Source: SP197 sp965242595 (GTDB lineage: Bacteria; Pseudomonadota; Alphaproteobacteria; SP197). Taken from it: a stretch of DNA of 64,000 bases. Position numbers and translations under genes: made by a program. Shown here in pieces: positions 43,703-52,807 of the stretch. The stretch is taken from positions 124,001-188,000 of the forward strand of contig OZ251464.1 in assembly GCA_965242595.1 (NCBI GenBank), written 5' to 3'. The first letter of the stretch is position 1; each line of letters starts with the position of its first letter. Under the pieces are notes generated by a model. The model was not told the DNA's origin and ran no database searches. It saw only the letters and a list, made by a program, of their open reading frames with translations.

Positions 43703-45784
43703 GTGGCTCGTCTGGCGGTCGATATCGGTGGAACCTTCACGGACATCGCGCTGCAACGCGACGATGGCCGCCGCTACACCGCCAAGGTGCCCACCACGCC
43801 TGCCGCGCCCGAACGGGGCGTGATGGCGGGCGTTGGGCTGGCGCTGGACGGGGCCGGTGTGGCGCCCGCCGCCATCGCCGGCGTGGTCCACGGCACCACG
43901 CTGGCCGCCAACGCGCTGATCGAGCGCAAGGGCGCGAAGACGGCCCTGGTCTGCACCGAAGGCTTCCGCGACACGCTGCGGCTGGCCTATGAGAACCGCT
44001 ACGACCAATACGACATCTGGCTCGACAAACCCGAGCCGCTGGTCCCACGCCATCTCACCTTTCCCGTGCCCGAGCGCATGGCGGCAGGCGGGCGGGTGCT
44101 GCGGGCGCTGGACGAGGCGGCGGTCCCGGCCATCGCCGCGGCGCTGGCGCAGGAAGGCATCGAGGCGCTGGCCATCGGCCTGCTGCACGCCTACGCCAAT
44201 CCGGCCCATGAGCGGCGGCTGCGCCAGCTGCTGCGGGAGCGCCTGCCCGGCCTGTTCGTGACGCTGTCGTCGGAGGTCTGCCCCGAACTGCGCGAATACG
44301 AACGGCTGACCACGGCGGTCTGCAACGCCTATGTGCAGCCGCCCATGGCCCGCTATCTGGCCGCCCTGGATGGCGCGCTGAAGGCCGCGGGCATCGCCGC
44401 CCCGATGTTGCTGATGACCTCCGGCGGCGGCGTCTGCGCCCTGGAGACGGCGATCCGCTTTCCCATCCGCCTGGTGGAATCCGGCCCCAGCGGCGGCGCC
44501 GTTCTGGCCGCCAGCGTGGCCGCCCGGCGCGGCGAGGCCCAGGTGCTGTCCTACGACATGGGCGGCACCACGGCCAAGGTCTGCCTGATCGACCATGCCC
44601 GCCCGCAGCGGGCGCGGAGCTTCGAGATCGCAAGGCGCGCCCGTTTCGCCAAGGGCAGCGGCTGGCCGCTGCGCATCCCGGCCATCGAGATGATCGAAAT
44701 CGGCGCCGGCGGCGGCTCCATCGCGCGCTGCGACGGCCTGGGCCGCATCGCCGTGGGGCCGGAAAGCGCCGGTTCTCAGCCGGGGCCGGCCTGCTATGGG
44801 CGCGGCGGCGCGGGCGCCACCGTAACCGATGCCGATCTGGTGCTGGGCCGGCTGGACGGCGACGATTTCGCCGACGGGCGCATGACGCTGGACCGGGACG
44901 CCGCCGCCGCCGCCATCGCCACCGCCATCGCCCGCCCGCTGGCCCTGGACGGCGCGGCGGCGGCGCTGGGCATCTCCGAGGTGGTGGACGAAGCCATGGC
45001 CAACGCCGCCCGCGTCCACGCCGTGGAGCGCGGCAAGGATGTGCGCCGGGCCACCATGATCGCCTTCGGCGGCGCCGGGCCGCTGCATGCCTGCCGCATG
45101 GCCGCCAAGCTGGGCATCGCCCGCATCGTCATCCCCCGCGATCCGGGGGTGGGATCGGCCGTCGGTCTGCTGGCGGCGCCCATCGCCTATGAGGTGACCG
45201 CAAGCCGCTATATGACGCTGGCCGCCTTCGACGCCGACGCGGCCGAGGAGGTGCTGGCGGGGCTGGCACGGGAGGCACGCGCCATCGTCCGCCAGGGGGC
45301 GCCGGCGGCGGCGCTGGACGAGCGGCGCAGCTGCTTCATGCGCTATCTGGGCCAGGGCCACGAGGTCGAGATCGCGCTGCCGGCGGGCCGGCTGACGGGC
45401 AGCGGAGAGCGCCTGCGCCAGGCCTATGACGACGCCTATCGCCGCCTGTTCGCCCGCAGCGTGCCGGGCATGGATGTGGAGGTGCTGGGCTGGAAGCTGG
45501 CGGTGCAGGCCAGGGCGAAGGACGCCGGCCAGGGCCCCGCCCCACCGACGGAAGCCCAGCCCCACGACGCCGAGGCCGCCGCCTGGCGGCAGCTGATGGA
45601 TGCGGGGGCGGGGCGGGGCGGGGCGGCGCCTGTCTATCGCCGCGCCGCGCTGGCACCGGGCGCGCGTTTCCGCGGCCCCTGCCTGGTGGCGGAAGGCCAG
45701 ACCACCACCGTGGTCACCGCCGCCTGGGCCGGGCGCATCGATGAGGGCGGCGACATCGTTCTGGAACGGGTGGAGGAGCCATGA
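43703..45784 (+). CDS. hyuA: HyuA-type hydantoinase/oxoprolinase alpha subunit
   Basis: The 693-residue actin-fold ATPase subunit has 'LAVDIGGTFTDIALQRDDG' at the N-terminus, 'VVHGTTLAANALIERKGAKT', the second phosphate loop 'LSYDMGGTTAKVCLID', and 'EIGAGGGSIA'. These match N-methylhydantoinase A and acetone-carboxylase-like subunits. GTG 43703 gives the family start; the ribosome site is weak. HyuB follows with an ATGA overlap, forming the usual two-subunit enzyme for ATP-dependent opening of hydantoin-like rings. Confidence 0.9.
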   Translation: MARLAVDIGGTFTDIALQRDDGRRYTAKVPTTPAAPERGVMAGVGLALDGAGVAPAAIAGVVHGTTLAANALIERKGAKTALVCTEGFRDTLRLAYENRYDQYDIWLDKPEPLVPRHLTFPVPERMAAGGRVLRALDEAAVPAIAAALAQEGIEALAIGLLHAYANPAHERRLRQLLRERLPGLFVTLSSEVCPELREYERLTTAVCNAYVQPPMARYLAALDGALKAAGIAAPMLLMTSGGGVCALETAIRFPIRLVESGPSGGAVLAASVAARRGEAQVLSYDMGGTTAKVCLIDHARPQRARSFEIARRARFAKGSGWPLRIPAIEMIEIGAGGGSIARCDGLGRIAVGPESAGSQPGPACYGRGGAGATVTDADLVLGRLDGDDFADGRMTLDRDAAAAAIATAIARPLALDGAAAALGISEVVDEAMANAARVHAVERGKDVRRATMIAFGGAGPLHACRMAAKLGIARIVIPRDPGVGSAVGLLAAPIAYEVTASRYMTLAAFDADAAEEVLAGLAREARAIVRQGAPAAALDERRSCFMRYLGQGHEVEIALPAGRLTGSGERLRQAYDDAYRRLFARSVPGMDVEVLGWKLAVQARAKDAGQGPAPPTEAQPHDAEAAAWRQLMDAGAGRGGAAPVYRRAALAPGARFRGPCLVAEGQTTTVVTAAWAGRIDEGGDIVLERVEEP

Positions 45785-47511
45785 GCACGGAGAGGGCCGG
45801 CGACGACGCCAGGCGGCGGATCGCGCTGCAGGTGATGTGGGACCGGCTGCTGGCGGTGGTGGAAGAGCAGGGCCAGACGCTGATGCGCGCCGCCTTCAGC
45901 ACCATCGTGCGCGAATCCGGCGACCTTTCGGCCGGCATTTTCGACCTTCGGGGCCGCATGATGGCCCAGGCGGTGACGGGAACCCCCGGCCACATCAACA
46001 CCATGGCCAGCGCCGTCGCCCATTTCATCGCCCGCTTTCCCGTCGCCGCCATGGCCGAAGGCGACATCTATCTCACCAACGACCCGTGGCTCGGTTCCGG
46101 CCATCTCAACGATTTCGTGCTGGTCAAGCCCTGTTTCCTGGATGGGCGGGCGGTGGGGCTGAACGCCTGCACCTCGCATCTGGTCGATATCGGCGGCAAC
46201 AGCTTCGGCCCCGACGCCGCCGATGTGCACGAGGAGGGCCTCTACATCCCGCCCATCCGCCTGGTGGCCGCCGGGCGGCTGGATGCCACGCTGATGACGC
46301 TGCTGCGCGCCAATTCCCGCCTGCCGGACCAGAACGAGGGCGACCTCTACGCCCTGATCGCCTGCTGCGAGGTGGGCGAGGAACGGCTGGCGGCCATGAT
46401 GCGCGAGTTCGCCCTGACCGGCCTGGACGCGCTCGCCGACCACATTATCGAGAGCTCGCGCGCCGCCACGCAGCAGCGGCTGCGGGACTGGCCCTGCGGC
46501 AGCTGGCGAAACGAGATGATCACCGACGGCTATGAGGCGCCCATCGTGCTGGCCGCCACCCTGACCGTGACCGACGGCGCCATGGCGGTGGATTTCACCG
46601 GCACCTCGCCCTGTTCGCGCTATGGCATCAACTGCCCGCTGACCTACGCCCAGGCCTACAGCGTGTTCGGCCTGAAATGCATCGTGGCGCCCGACATCCC
46701 CAACAATGCCGGCGCCCTGGCGCCGTTTCGCGTTACGGCACCAGAGGGCGCCATCGTGAACGCGCCCAAGCCGGCACCGGTGGTGATGCGCCACATCGTG
46801 GGCCAGCTGCTGCCCGATGTGGTCTTCGGCTGCCTGGAACAGGCCCGGCCCGGTTCGGTGCCGGCCGAGGGCACCTCGGTGCTGTGGGATCTGTCGCTGC
46901 GCGGGGGCTTCGGGCGCCATCGTTCCGGCAACGCCACCCGCTTTGCCATCGAACTGGTGCACAATGGCGGCACCGGCGCCAGGCCGGGCGGCGACGGCCT
47001 CGACGCCACCGCCTATCCCTCCGGCGTCATCGGCAGCCAGGTGGAGATGACCGAACAGGTGGCCCCGCTGATCGTGTGGCGGCGCGAGCTGCGCCCCGAT
47101 TCCGGCGGCCCCGGGCGCTGGCGCGGCGGCCACGGCCAGATCGTCGAGCTCGGCTCCAGCCAGGGCGCGCCGTTCGAGCTGGCGGCGGCGCTGGACCGCA
47201 TCGCCCACCCGGCGCGCGGGCGCGCCGGCGGCGGCGACGGCGCGGCGGGCAGCGTCGGCCTCGCCTCCGGGCGGGCGCTGGCCGGCAAGGGCGAACAGGA
47301 TATTCCGGCCGGCGAACGGCTGGTGGTGGCAACCCCTGGCGGCGGCGGCTGGGGACCGGCGAGCGAGCGCGAGGAGGCCGCCATCGCCGCCGAGGTCCGC
47401 GCCGGCCTGCTGACGCCGGCGGCCGCCAGGCGCGCCTATGGCTATCGCGCCGCCGATGACGATCCCGGCGACGGCGACGACCCTGGCGGCGGGCCGGCGG
47501 CGAACGGTTGA
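45781..47511 (+). CDS. hyuB: HyuB-type hydantoinase/oxoprolinase beta subunit
   Basis: The 576-residue partner of HyuA shows family blocks 'RAAFSTIVRESGDLSAGIFD', 'TGTPGHINTMASAVAHF', 'DIYLTNDPWLGSGHLNDFVL' (probable metal/catalytic region) and 'APKPAPVVMRHIVGQLLPDV'. The C-terminus has 'LVVATPGGGGWGP', nearly invariant in the family, followed by an acidic, glycine-rich tail. It is coupled to hyuA, and an MFS transporter follows 29 bases later. Confidence 0.92.
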   Translation: MSTERAGDDARRRIALQVMWDRLLAVVEEQGQTLMRAAFSTIVRESGDLSAGIFDLRGRMMAQAVTGTPGHINTMASAVAHFIARFPVAAMAEGDIYLTNDPWLGSGHLNDFVLVKPCFLDGRAVGLNACTSHLVDIGGNSFGPDAADVHEEGLYIPPIRLVAAGRLDATLMTLLRANSRLPDQNEGDLYALIACCEVGEERLAAMMREFALTGLDALADHIIESSRAATQQRLRDWPCGSWRNEMITDGYEAPIVLAATLTVTDGAMAVDFTGTSPCSRYGINCPLTYAQAYSVFGLKCIVAPDIPNNAGALAPFRVTAPEGAIVNAPKPAPVVMRHIVGQLLPDVVFGCLEQARPGSVPAEGTSVLWDLSLRGGFGRHRSGNATRFAIELVHNGGTGARPGGDGLDATAYPSGVIGSQVEMTEQVAPLIVWRRELRPDSGGPGRWRGGHGQIVELGSSQGAPFELAAALDRIAHPARGRAGGGDGAAGSVGLASGRALAGKGEQDIPAGERLVVATPGGGGWGPASEREEAAIAAEVRAGLLTPAAARRAYGYRAADDDPGDGDDPGGGPAANG

Positions 47512-47540
47512 CGGCGGGCGGATGACGGCGGGGACGGGCG

Positions 47541-48731
47541 ATGCGGGGCCTTCATCTTCAGGTGTGGCTGGGGGTCGCCGACCTTCCCAACGCCATGCCC
47601 TTTGCGGCCCTTTATCTGCTGAATGGCTGCGCCCGCGCCCTGGCGCTGACCGTGACGCCGCTGCTGGCGCTGGAGCTTTTCGGCACGGCGCAGCGGGTCA
47701 GCCTGCTCTATTTCGGCGCCTCGGCCGCCGGCCTGCTCGCCAGCCTGGCGATCCCGGCCCTGGTGCATCGGGTGGGGCGGCGCCATGTGGTGGCCCTGGG
47801 CACGGCGCTGGCCTGCCTGGCGGCGCTGCTGCTGGCCCAGGACGGGCGGGCGGCCTTCGCCGCCGGGCTGGTGTGCTATCTGGCGGGCTTCATGGCGCTG
47901 GATATCGCCTTCAACCTTTATCTGATGGACTGGATCCCGCGGCAGGAATTCGGGCGCTTCGAGCCGGTGCGGGTGCTGTTCGTGGGCGCCGGCTTTATCA
48001 TGGGGCCGCTGGGTGGCGTGCTGCTGGCCCAGGAATGGGGGCGCCAGGCGCCCTTCATTGCCATGGCGGCGCTGGCGGCGGCCACCTGGGCGCTGTTCCT
48101 CTATCTGCGCTTTTCCGACAGCCCGGCCATTCAGGCGGCCAGGCGGGCGCCGCCCAATCCGCTGCGCTTCTTCGCGCGCTATTTCCGCCAGCCGCGGCTG
48201 CGCCTGGCCTGGCTGCTGGCGGTGGGCCGTTCCGGCTGGTGGGCGATGTTCTTCGTCTATGGCCCCATCTATTGCGTCCAGGCGGGGCTGGGCGAGACGA
48301 TGGCCGGGCTGGTGGCATCGGCCGGTTCCGCCTCGGTGCTGCTGTGCCCGTTCTGGGGCTGGCTGGGGCGGCGCTGGGGCATCCGCCGGCTGCTGGCGGC
48401 AGGCTATGGCGCCTCGGCCGTCGCCACCCTGGCGCTGGTGGCGGCGGCCACCATGCCCTGGGCCGGCTTTGGCGTCTTTCTGCTGGCCGCCCTGGTGACC
48501 AGCATGGCCGACGGGGCCGGCAACATGCTGTTCCTGCGCGCCGTTCACCCCCATGAGCGGGCGGAGATGACCAGCGTTTTCGCCACCTTTCGCGATGTTT
48601 CGCAGATCGGGCCGCCAGGGGTCTTCTCGCTGCTGCTGGCGGTGGCCGCCCTGCCGGCCGTGTTCCTGGCCGCCGGGGCGGGGATGGCGGCGATGGCCTT
48701 CTACACCCGCTTCGTGCCGCGCCAATACTGA
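47541..48731 (+). CDS. MFS transporter
   Basis: The 396-residue membrane protein has about twelve hydrophobic helices. The loop after helix 2 reads 'VHRVGRRHVVALG', the classical MFS loop, and a counterpart 'WGWLGRRWGIRRLLAAG' lies in the second half. The ATG at 47541 is used; ATG 47595 would drop an 18-residue lead. It follows hyuAB and may import or export the hydantoin-type substrate, but drug or metabolite efflux is equally possible. Confidence 0.85.
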   Translation: MRGLHLQVWLGVADLPNAMPFAALYLLNGCARALALTVTPLLALELFGTAQRVSLLYFGASAAGLLASLAIPALVHRVGRRHVVALGTALACLAALLLAQDGRAAFAAGLVCYLAGFMALDIAFNLYLMDWIPRQEFGRFEPVRVLFVGAGFIMGPLGGVLLAQEWGRQAPFIAMAALAAATWALFLYLRFSDSPAIQAARRAPPNPLRFFARYFRQPRLRLAWLLAVGRSGWWAMFFVYGPIYCVQAGLGETMAGLVASAGSASVLLCPFWGWLGRRWGIRRLLAAGYGASAVATLALVAAATMPWAGFGVFLLAALVTSMADGAGNMLFLRAVHPHERAEMTSVFATFRDVSQIGPPGVFSLLLAVAALPAVFLAAGAGMAAMAFYTRFVPRQY

Positions 48732-48783
48732 CGCCCTGCGCCGCCATGGGCTATCCTGGGCCGCCGGCTGCGGGGAGGGTGCC

Positions 48784-49737
48784 ATGGAATTGCGCTGTTT
48801 CGGCCGTTCGGGCCTGCATGCCTCGCTGGCCGGGCTGGGCTGCAACACCCTGGGCTGGTGGGTGGACGAGGCGGCGGGCCGCAAGGTGGTGCATGCCGCC
48901 CTGGATGCCGGCATCACCCTGTTCGATACCGCCGATATGTATGACGACGGCACATCGGAGAGAATTCTGGGCAAGGCGCTGGGGGCCAGGCGCCAGGATG
49001 CGGTGGTGGTCACCAAATTCGGCATGAAGACCGCCAGCGACCGCCGCGACATTCCGCGCGGCGCGCGCAGCTATATCCTGCGGGCCTGCGAGGGCAGCCT
49101 GAAACGGCTGGGAAGCGACTATATCGACCTCTATCTCCACCACGCGCCCGACCCCATGACGCCGCTGGACGAAACCCTGGACGCGCTGGACAGGCTGATC
49201 GACCAGGGCAAGATCCGCTATGGCGGCTGTTCCAACTATGCCGGCTGGCAGATCGCCGACGCCTTTCGGCTGGCCGAGAGGAGCGGGCGGGCGCCCCTGG
49301 TCGCAGCGCAGAACGAATGGAACCTGCTGGCCCGGGCCGTGGAGGCCGAGGTGGTGCCGGCCGCACGCCGCTTCGGCCTGGGCGTGATGCCCTATTTTCC
49401 GCTCGCCATGGGGCTTTTGACCGGCAAATACACCCGCGGCAAGGCGGCCGGGACGGGACGGCTGGCGGGTGGCGAGGACCGCCACCGGGCGCTGCTTTCC
49501 GACCGGAACTTCGCCCGCATCGAGCGTCTGCAAGCCCACGCCGCCAGCCGCGGCCACAGCCTGCTGGAGCTCGCCATCGGCTGGCTGGCGAGCCGGCAGG
49601 AGGTCGCCAGCGTGATCTGCGGCGCCACAAGACCGGACCAGGTGAAGGCCAATGCGGCGGCCGTCGCCGCCTGGCGCATGACGGGGGACGAGATCGCCGA
49701 GATCGCCGAGATCGCCAGCCCGGAAACGGCGGGCTGA
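48784..49737 (+). CDS. Aldo/keto reductase
   Basis: The 317-residue NADPH-dependent reductase is of the YajO/Gfo-like bacterial AKR branch. The catalytic set is visible: D and Y in 'FDTADMYDDG', K in 'VVTKFG' and H in 'YLHHAPDP'. 'QNEWNLLAR' and 'VMPYFPLAMGLLTGKY' form the cofactor pocket. The substrate is unknown. It stands 52 bases after the MFS gene in the same direction. Confidence 0.9.
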   Translation: MELRCFGRSGLHASLAGLGCNTLGWWVDEAAGRKVVHAALDAGITLFDTADMYDDGTSERILGKALGARRQDAVVVTKFGMKTASDRRDIPRGARSYILRACEGSLKRLGSDYIDLYLHHAPDPMTPLDETLDALDRLIDQGKIRYGGCSNYAGWQIADAFRLAERSGRAPLVAAQNEWNLLARAVEAEVVPAARRFGLGVMPYFPLAMGLLTGKYTRGKAAGTGRLAGGEDRHRALLSDRNFARIERLQAHAASRGHSLLELAIGWLASRQEVASVICGATRPDQVKANAAAVAAWRMTGDEIAEIAEIASPETAG

Positions 49738-49785
49738 GGCGGCCATGACCGCCCGCGCCGCCGCGCACCCCGCCGGCAGGGCGCG

Positions 49786-49992
49786 GTGCTGATCCACCGC
49801 CTGCTGCTGGGGGCGGCCAGGCGCGCCGCCATGAACCCCGAGCTGCAGGCCCGGGCGCGCCAGGCCTTCGAGCGCAAGGCGCGCCCGCTGATCCGGAAAA
49901 AGATGAGCCAGGCCAAAGAGGTGGAACGGGCGCCGGGCGAGCATCCGGCCCGCTTTGCCGGGCGGGTGGTCAAACGCCTGCTGGACAGCTGA
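49786..49992 (+). CDS. Small basic helical protein
   Basis: The 68-residue product starts with GTG. It is mostly charged helix ('RARQAFERKARPLIRKKMSQ') after a short hydrophobic start, a pattern seen in small conserved alphaproteobacterial proteins of unknown function. It lies between the reductase and an MFS gene with short gaps on either side. The lack of a strong ribosome site leaves some doubt that it is expressed. Confidence 0.5.
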   Translation: MLIHRLLLGAARRAAMNPELQARARQAFERKARPLIRKKMSQAKEVERAPGEHPARFAGRVVKRLLDS

Positions 49993-50005
49993 GGGCGGCG
50001 CGGCG

Positions 50006-51217
50006 ATGAGCGGCGGGCGCTGGAGGACGCCGCTGGCGGTGGTGGCGGCCGGCTGCGCCATCGCCGCCATCGGCTTCGGCGTGCGTTCGGTGTTCGGCCT
50101 GTTTCTGGAGCCGATGACGGCCGCCCATGGCTGGAGCCGCGAGACCTTTTCCATCGCCCTGGCCCTGCAAAACCTGTTGTGGGGCCTGGGCGTGCCGGTG
50201 GCCGGCATGCTGGCCGACCGCTTCGGCCCCGCCCGGGTGATCGCCTGTGGCGCGCTGGTCTATGCCGGCGGCACCTGGGCGATGGCGGCGGCGGAGGCCG
50301 GCTGGCTGTTCCAGCTGGCGGGCGGCATCGTGGTGGGGCTGGGGGTGGCGTTCACCGCCTTTTCGCTGGCGCTGGCGGCGATGGCGCGGGCGGTTTCGGC
50401 CGCCAGGCGCTCGCTGGTGCTGGGGGTGGGCACGGCGGCCGGTTCCTTCGGCCAGGTCGCCTTTTCGCCCACCGCGCAGCTGGCGATCGAACAGTTCGGC
50501 TGGCAGGGGGCGCTGCTGGCGCTGGCGGCGGCCGTGGTGGCGCTGATCCCGCTGGCCTTCCTGCTGCCGGCGGCGGGTGCCGCGCCCGGCGAGGCGGCCA
50601 GCGAGCAGAGCATGGGGCAGGCGCTGGGCGAGGCGCGCGGCCATGGCGGCTATCTTCTGCTGACCCTGGGCTTTTTCGTGTGCGGCTTTCAGATCGCCTT
50701 CATCGCCGTCCATTTCCCGGCCTATGTCACCGATCTGGGCCTGGCGCCGGGGGTGGCGGCCTGGGCGCTGGCCATCGTCGGCGGCTGCAACATCGCCGGC
50801 TCGCTGGCGGCCGGCGCCATCGGCCAGCGCTGGAGCAAGCGGCGTTCCCTGGCGGCCATCTATGCGCTGCGCACGGTGGTGATCGCCGCCCTGCTGCTGG
50901 GGCCGAAAAGCGCCATCGCCATCTATGGCTTCGCCGCCGCCATGGGCTTTCTGTGGCTGGCGACGGTGCCGCTGACCTCGGGCATCGTGGCGCAGGTGTT
51001 CGGCACCCGCTATATGGCGACCCTGTTCGGCATCGTCTTTTTCAGCCACCAGGCCGGCAGCTTCGCGGGCGTGTGGCTGGGCGGCTGGCTGCACGACGCC
51101 AGCGGTTCCTACGATGCGGTGTGGTGGATCGCCGCCGCCCTGGGCGTGGTGGCGGCGGTGATGCATCTGCCCATCGACGAGCGCCCACTGGCGCGGCTGC
51201 GCCAGGCGGCGGCCTAG
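50006..51217 (+). CDS. MFS transporter, monocarboxylate/oxalate-formate antiporter-like
   Basis: The 403-residue protein with about twelve helices has the start 'FGVRSVFGLFLEPMTAAHGW', typical of the OFA/monocarboxylate branch of MFS that handles small carboxylates. The inter-helix loop 'MLADRFGPARVIACG' is the conserved MFS turn. ATG 50006 is chosen because it gives the normal N-terminus. It converges on ubiD with a four-base overlap; transport of the UbiD substrate acid is possible. Confidence 0.85.
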   Translation: MSGGRWRTPLAVVAAGCAIAAIGFGVRSVFGLFLEPMTAAHGWSRETFSIALALQNLLWGLGVPVAGMLADRFGPARVIACGALVYAGGTWAMAAAEAGWLFQLAGGIVVGLGVAFTAFSLALAAMARAVSAARRSLVLGVGTAAGSFGQVAFSPTAQLAIEQFGWQGALLALAAAVVALIPLAFLLPAAGAAPGEAASEQSMGQALGEARGHGGYLLLTLGFFVCGFQIAFIAVHFPAYVTDLGLAPGVAAWALAIVGGCNIAGSLAAGAIGQRWSKRRSLAAIYALRTVVIAALLLGPKSAIAIYGFAAAMGFLWLATVPLTSGIVAQVFGTRYMATLFGIVFFSHQAGSFAGVWLGGWLHDASGSYDAVWWIAAALGVVAAVMHLPIDERPLARLRQAAA

Positions 51218-52707
51218 CGCCCGCCCGGCAGGCCATAAGACGCCCATTTGCGCGTGACCTCGGCTATCACCCGCTCGCTCATGGCGAGCTTGCGGCCCCA
51301 GACGCGGTCGGTCTCGCCGGGCAGTTTGCCGGTGGCGTCCAGGCCCAGCTTGCCGCCCAGGCCCGCCACCGGGCTGGCGAAATCCAGGTAATCGATGGGC
51401 GCGTTTTCGATCGCCATGGTATCGCGCACCGGGTCCATGCGGGTGGCGATGGCCCACATCACGTCCTTCCAGTCGCGGGCGTCGATGTCGTCGTCCACCA
51501 CGATCACGATCTTGGTGTACATGAACTGCCGCAGGGCGGACCACACCGCCATCATCACGCGCCGCGCGTGGCCGGCATAGGCCTTGCGGATGGACACCAC
51601 GGCGATGCGGTAGCTGCATGCCTCCGGCGGCAGCCAGAAATCGACGATCTCCGGGATCTGCTGGCGCATCAGCGGCAGGAAGACCTCGTTCAGCGCCGCG
51701 CCCAGCACGCTGGGCTCATCCGGCGCCCGCCCGGTGAAGGTGGTGAGATAGATGGCATCGGCCCGGTGGGTGACGGCGCTGACCGTGAACACCGGAAAGG
51801 GCTCGGTGGCGTTGTAATAGCCGGTGTGGTCGCCATAGGGGCCTTCCTGGCCCGTTTCGGTGAGCGAAACATGGCCTTCCAGCACGATCTCCGCCTCCGC
51901 CGGCACCTTCAGCGGCACGGTCACGCCATCGGCCAGCGCCAGCCTGGACCCGCGCAGCAGGCCGGCGAAGCGATATTCGGACAGGGTATCGGGCACCGGC
52001 GCGACGGCCGCCAGCAGGGTGGCGGGATCGGCGCCGATGACGGCGGCGGCCGGCAGCGGCTCCGGGCGCGCCTGCTGCCAGCGGGCGTGGTGCTGGGCGC
52101 CGCCGCGATGCTTCAGCCAGCGCATCAGAGTCGTCCGCCGCCCCGTGACCTGCATGCGATAGATGCCCAGATTGGGGGCGTCGCGGCGGTCGCCGCCGGG
52201 GCCTTCGGTGACCACCAGCGGCCAGGTGATCAGCGGGGCCGGCTCGCCGGGCCAGCAGGTCTGGATGGGAAGGGCGGCCAGATCGATGTCGTCGCCTTGC
52301 AGCACCACCTCCTGGCAGGGCGCCCTGGCGACGCTGCGCGGGGCCATGGCCAGGGCCTTTTTCAGCAGCGGCACCATCTCCAGCGCCTCGCGCCAGCCGC
52401 CGGGCGGTTCCGGCTGGCGCAGAAAGGCCAGCGCCTCGCCCACCTCGCGCAGCTGGGCCGGGCGCCTCTCGATGGCCGCCGCCACCCGTTCCACGGTGCC
52501 GAACAGATTGGCCAGCACCGGCATGCCATAGCGGCCGCCATCGGCGCGGACGACGTTTTCGAACAGCACCGCCGGGCCGGCGCTGGCCAGCAGCCGGGTC
52601 TGGATTTCGGTCATCTCCAGCACCGGCGAGACCGGCGCCGCGACCCGCTTCAGATCGCCCGCCGCCTCCAGCCGGGCGGCGAACTCGCGCAGGGAACGGA
52701 AGGCCAT
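51214..52707 (-). CDS. ubiD: UbiD-family prenylated-FMN-dependent decarboxylase
   Basis: The 497-residue enzyme removes or adds carboxyl groups on aromatic or unsaturated acids with prenylated FMN. Diagnostic blocks are 'NLGIYRMQVTGRRTTLMRWL', 'GQEGPYGDHTGYYN' (metal and substrate) and 'TKIVIVVDDDIDARDWKDVM'. The length fits 3-octaprenyl-4-hydroxybenzoate decarboxylase. No ubiX lies nearby to make the cofactor, so it would rely on a copy elsewhere. A ubiquinone role is likely, though UbiD paralogues with other substrates exist. Confidence 0.93.
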   Translation of the reverse strand: MAFRSLREFAARLEAAGDLKRVAAPVSPVLEMTEIQTRLLASAGPAVLFENVVRADGGRYGMPVLANLFGTVERVAAAIERRPAQLREVGEALAFLRQPEPPGGWREALEMVPLLKKALAMAPRSVARAPCQEVVLQGDDIDLAALPIQTCWPGEPAPLITWPLVVTEGPGGDRRDAPNLGIYRMQVTGRRTTLMRWLKHRGGAQHHARWQQARPEPLPAAAVIGADPATLLAAVAPVPDTLSEYRFAGLLRGSRLALADGVTVPLKVPAEAEIVLEGHVSLTETGQEGPYGDHTGYYNATEPFPVFTVSAVTHRADAIYLTTFTGRAPDEPSVLGAALNEVFLPLMRQQIPEIVDFWLPPEACSYRIAVVSIRKAYAGHARRVMMAVWSALRQFMYTKIVIVVDDDIDARDWKDVMWAIATRMDPVRDTMAIENAPIDYLDFASPVAGLGGKLGLDATGKLPGETDRVWGRKLAMSERVIAEVTRKWASYGLPGGR

Positions 52708-52807
52708 GCGCCTTCGTGGCCCGGGGCGCCCGTGCGGTCAAGGGCGATGGCTTGACCGCGCTGGCGCTGGCGGCGACAAGAGGCGCCCGCCCTGTGGAGC
52801 GCGCGCC

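Noticed and set aside
48746..49027. An alternative + strand frame overlapping the aldo/keto reductase start
   Set aside because: It is a frame shadow; the reductase frame has all catalytic motifs and starts at 48784.
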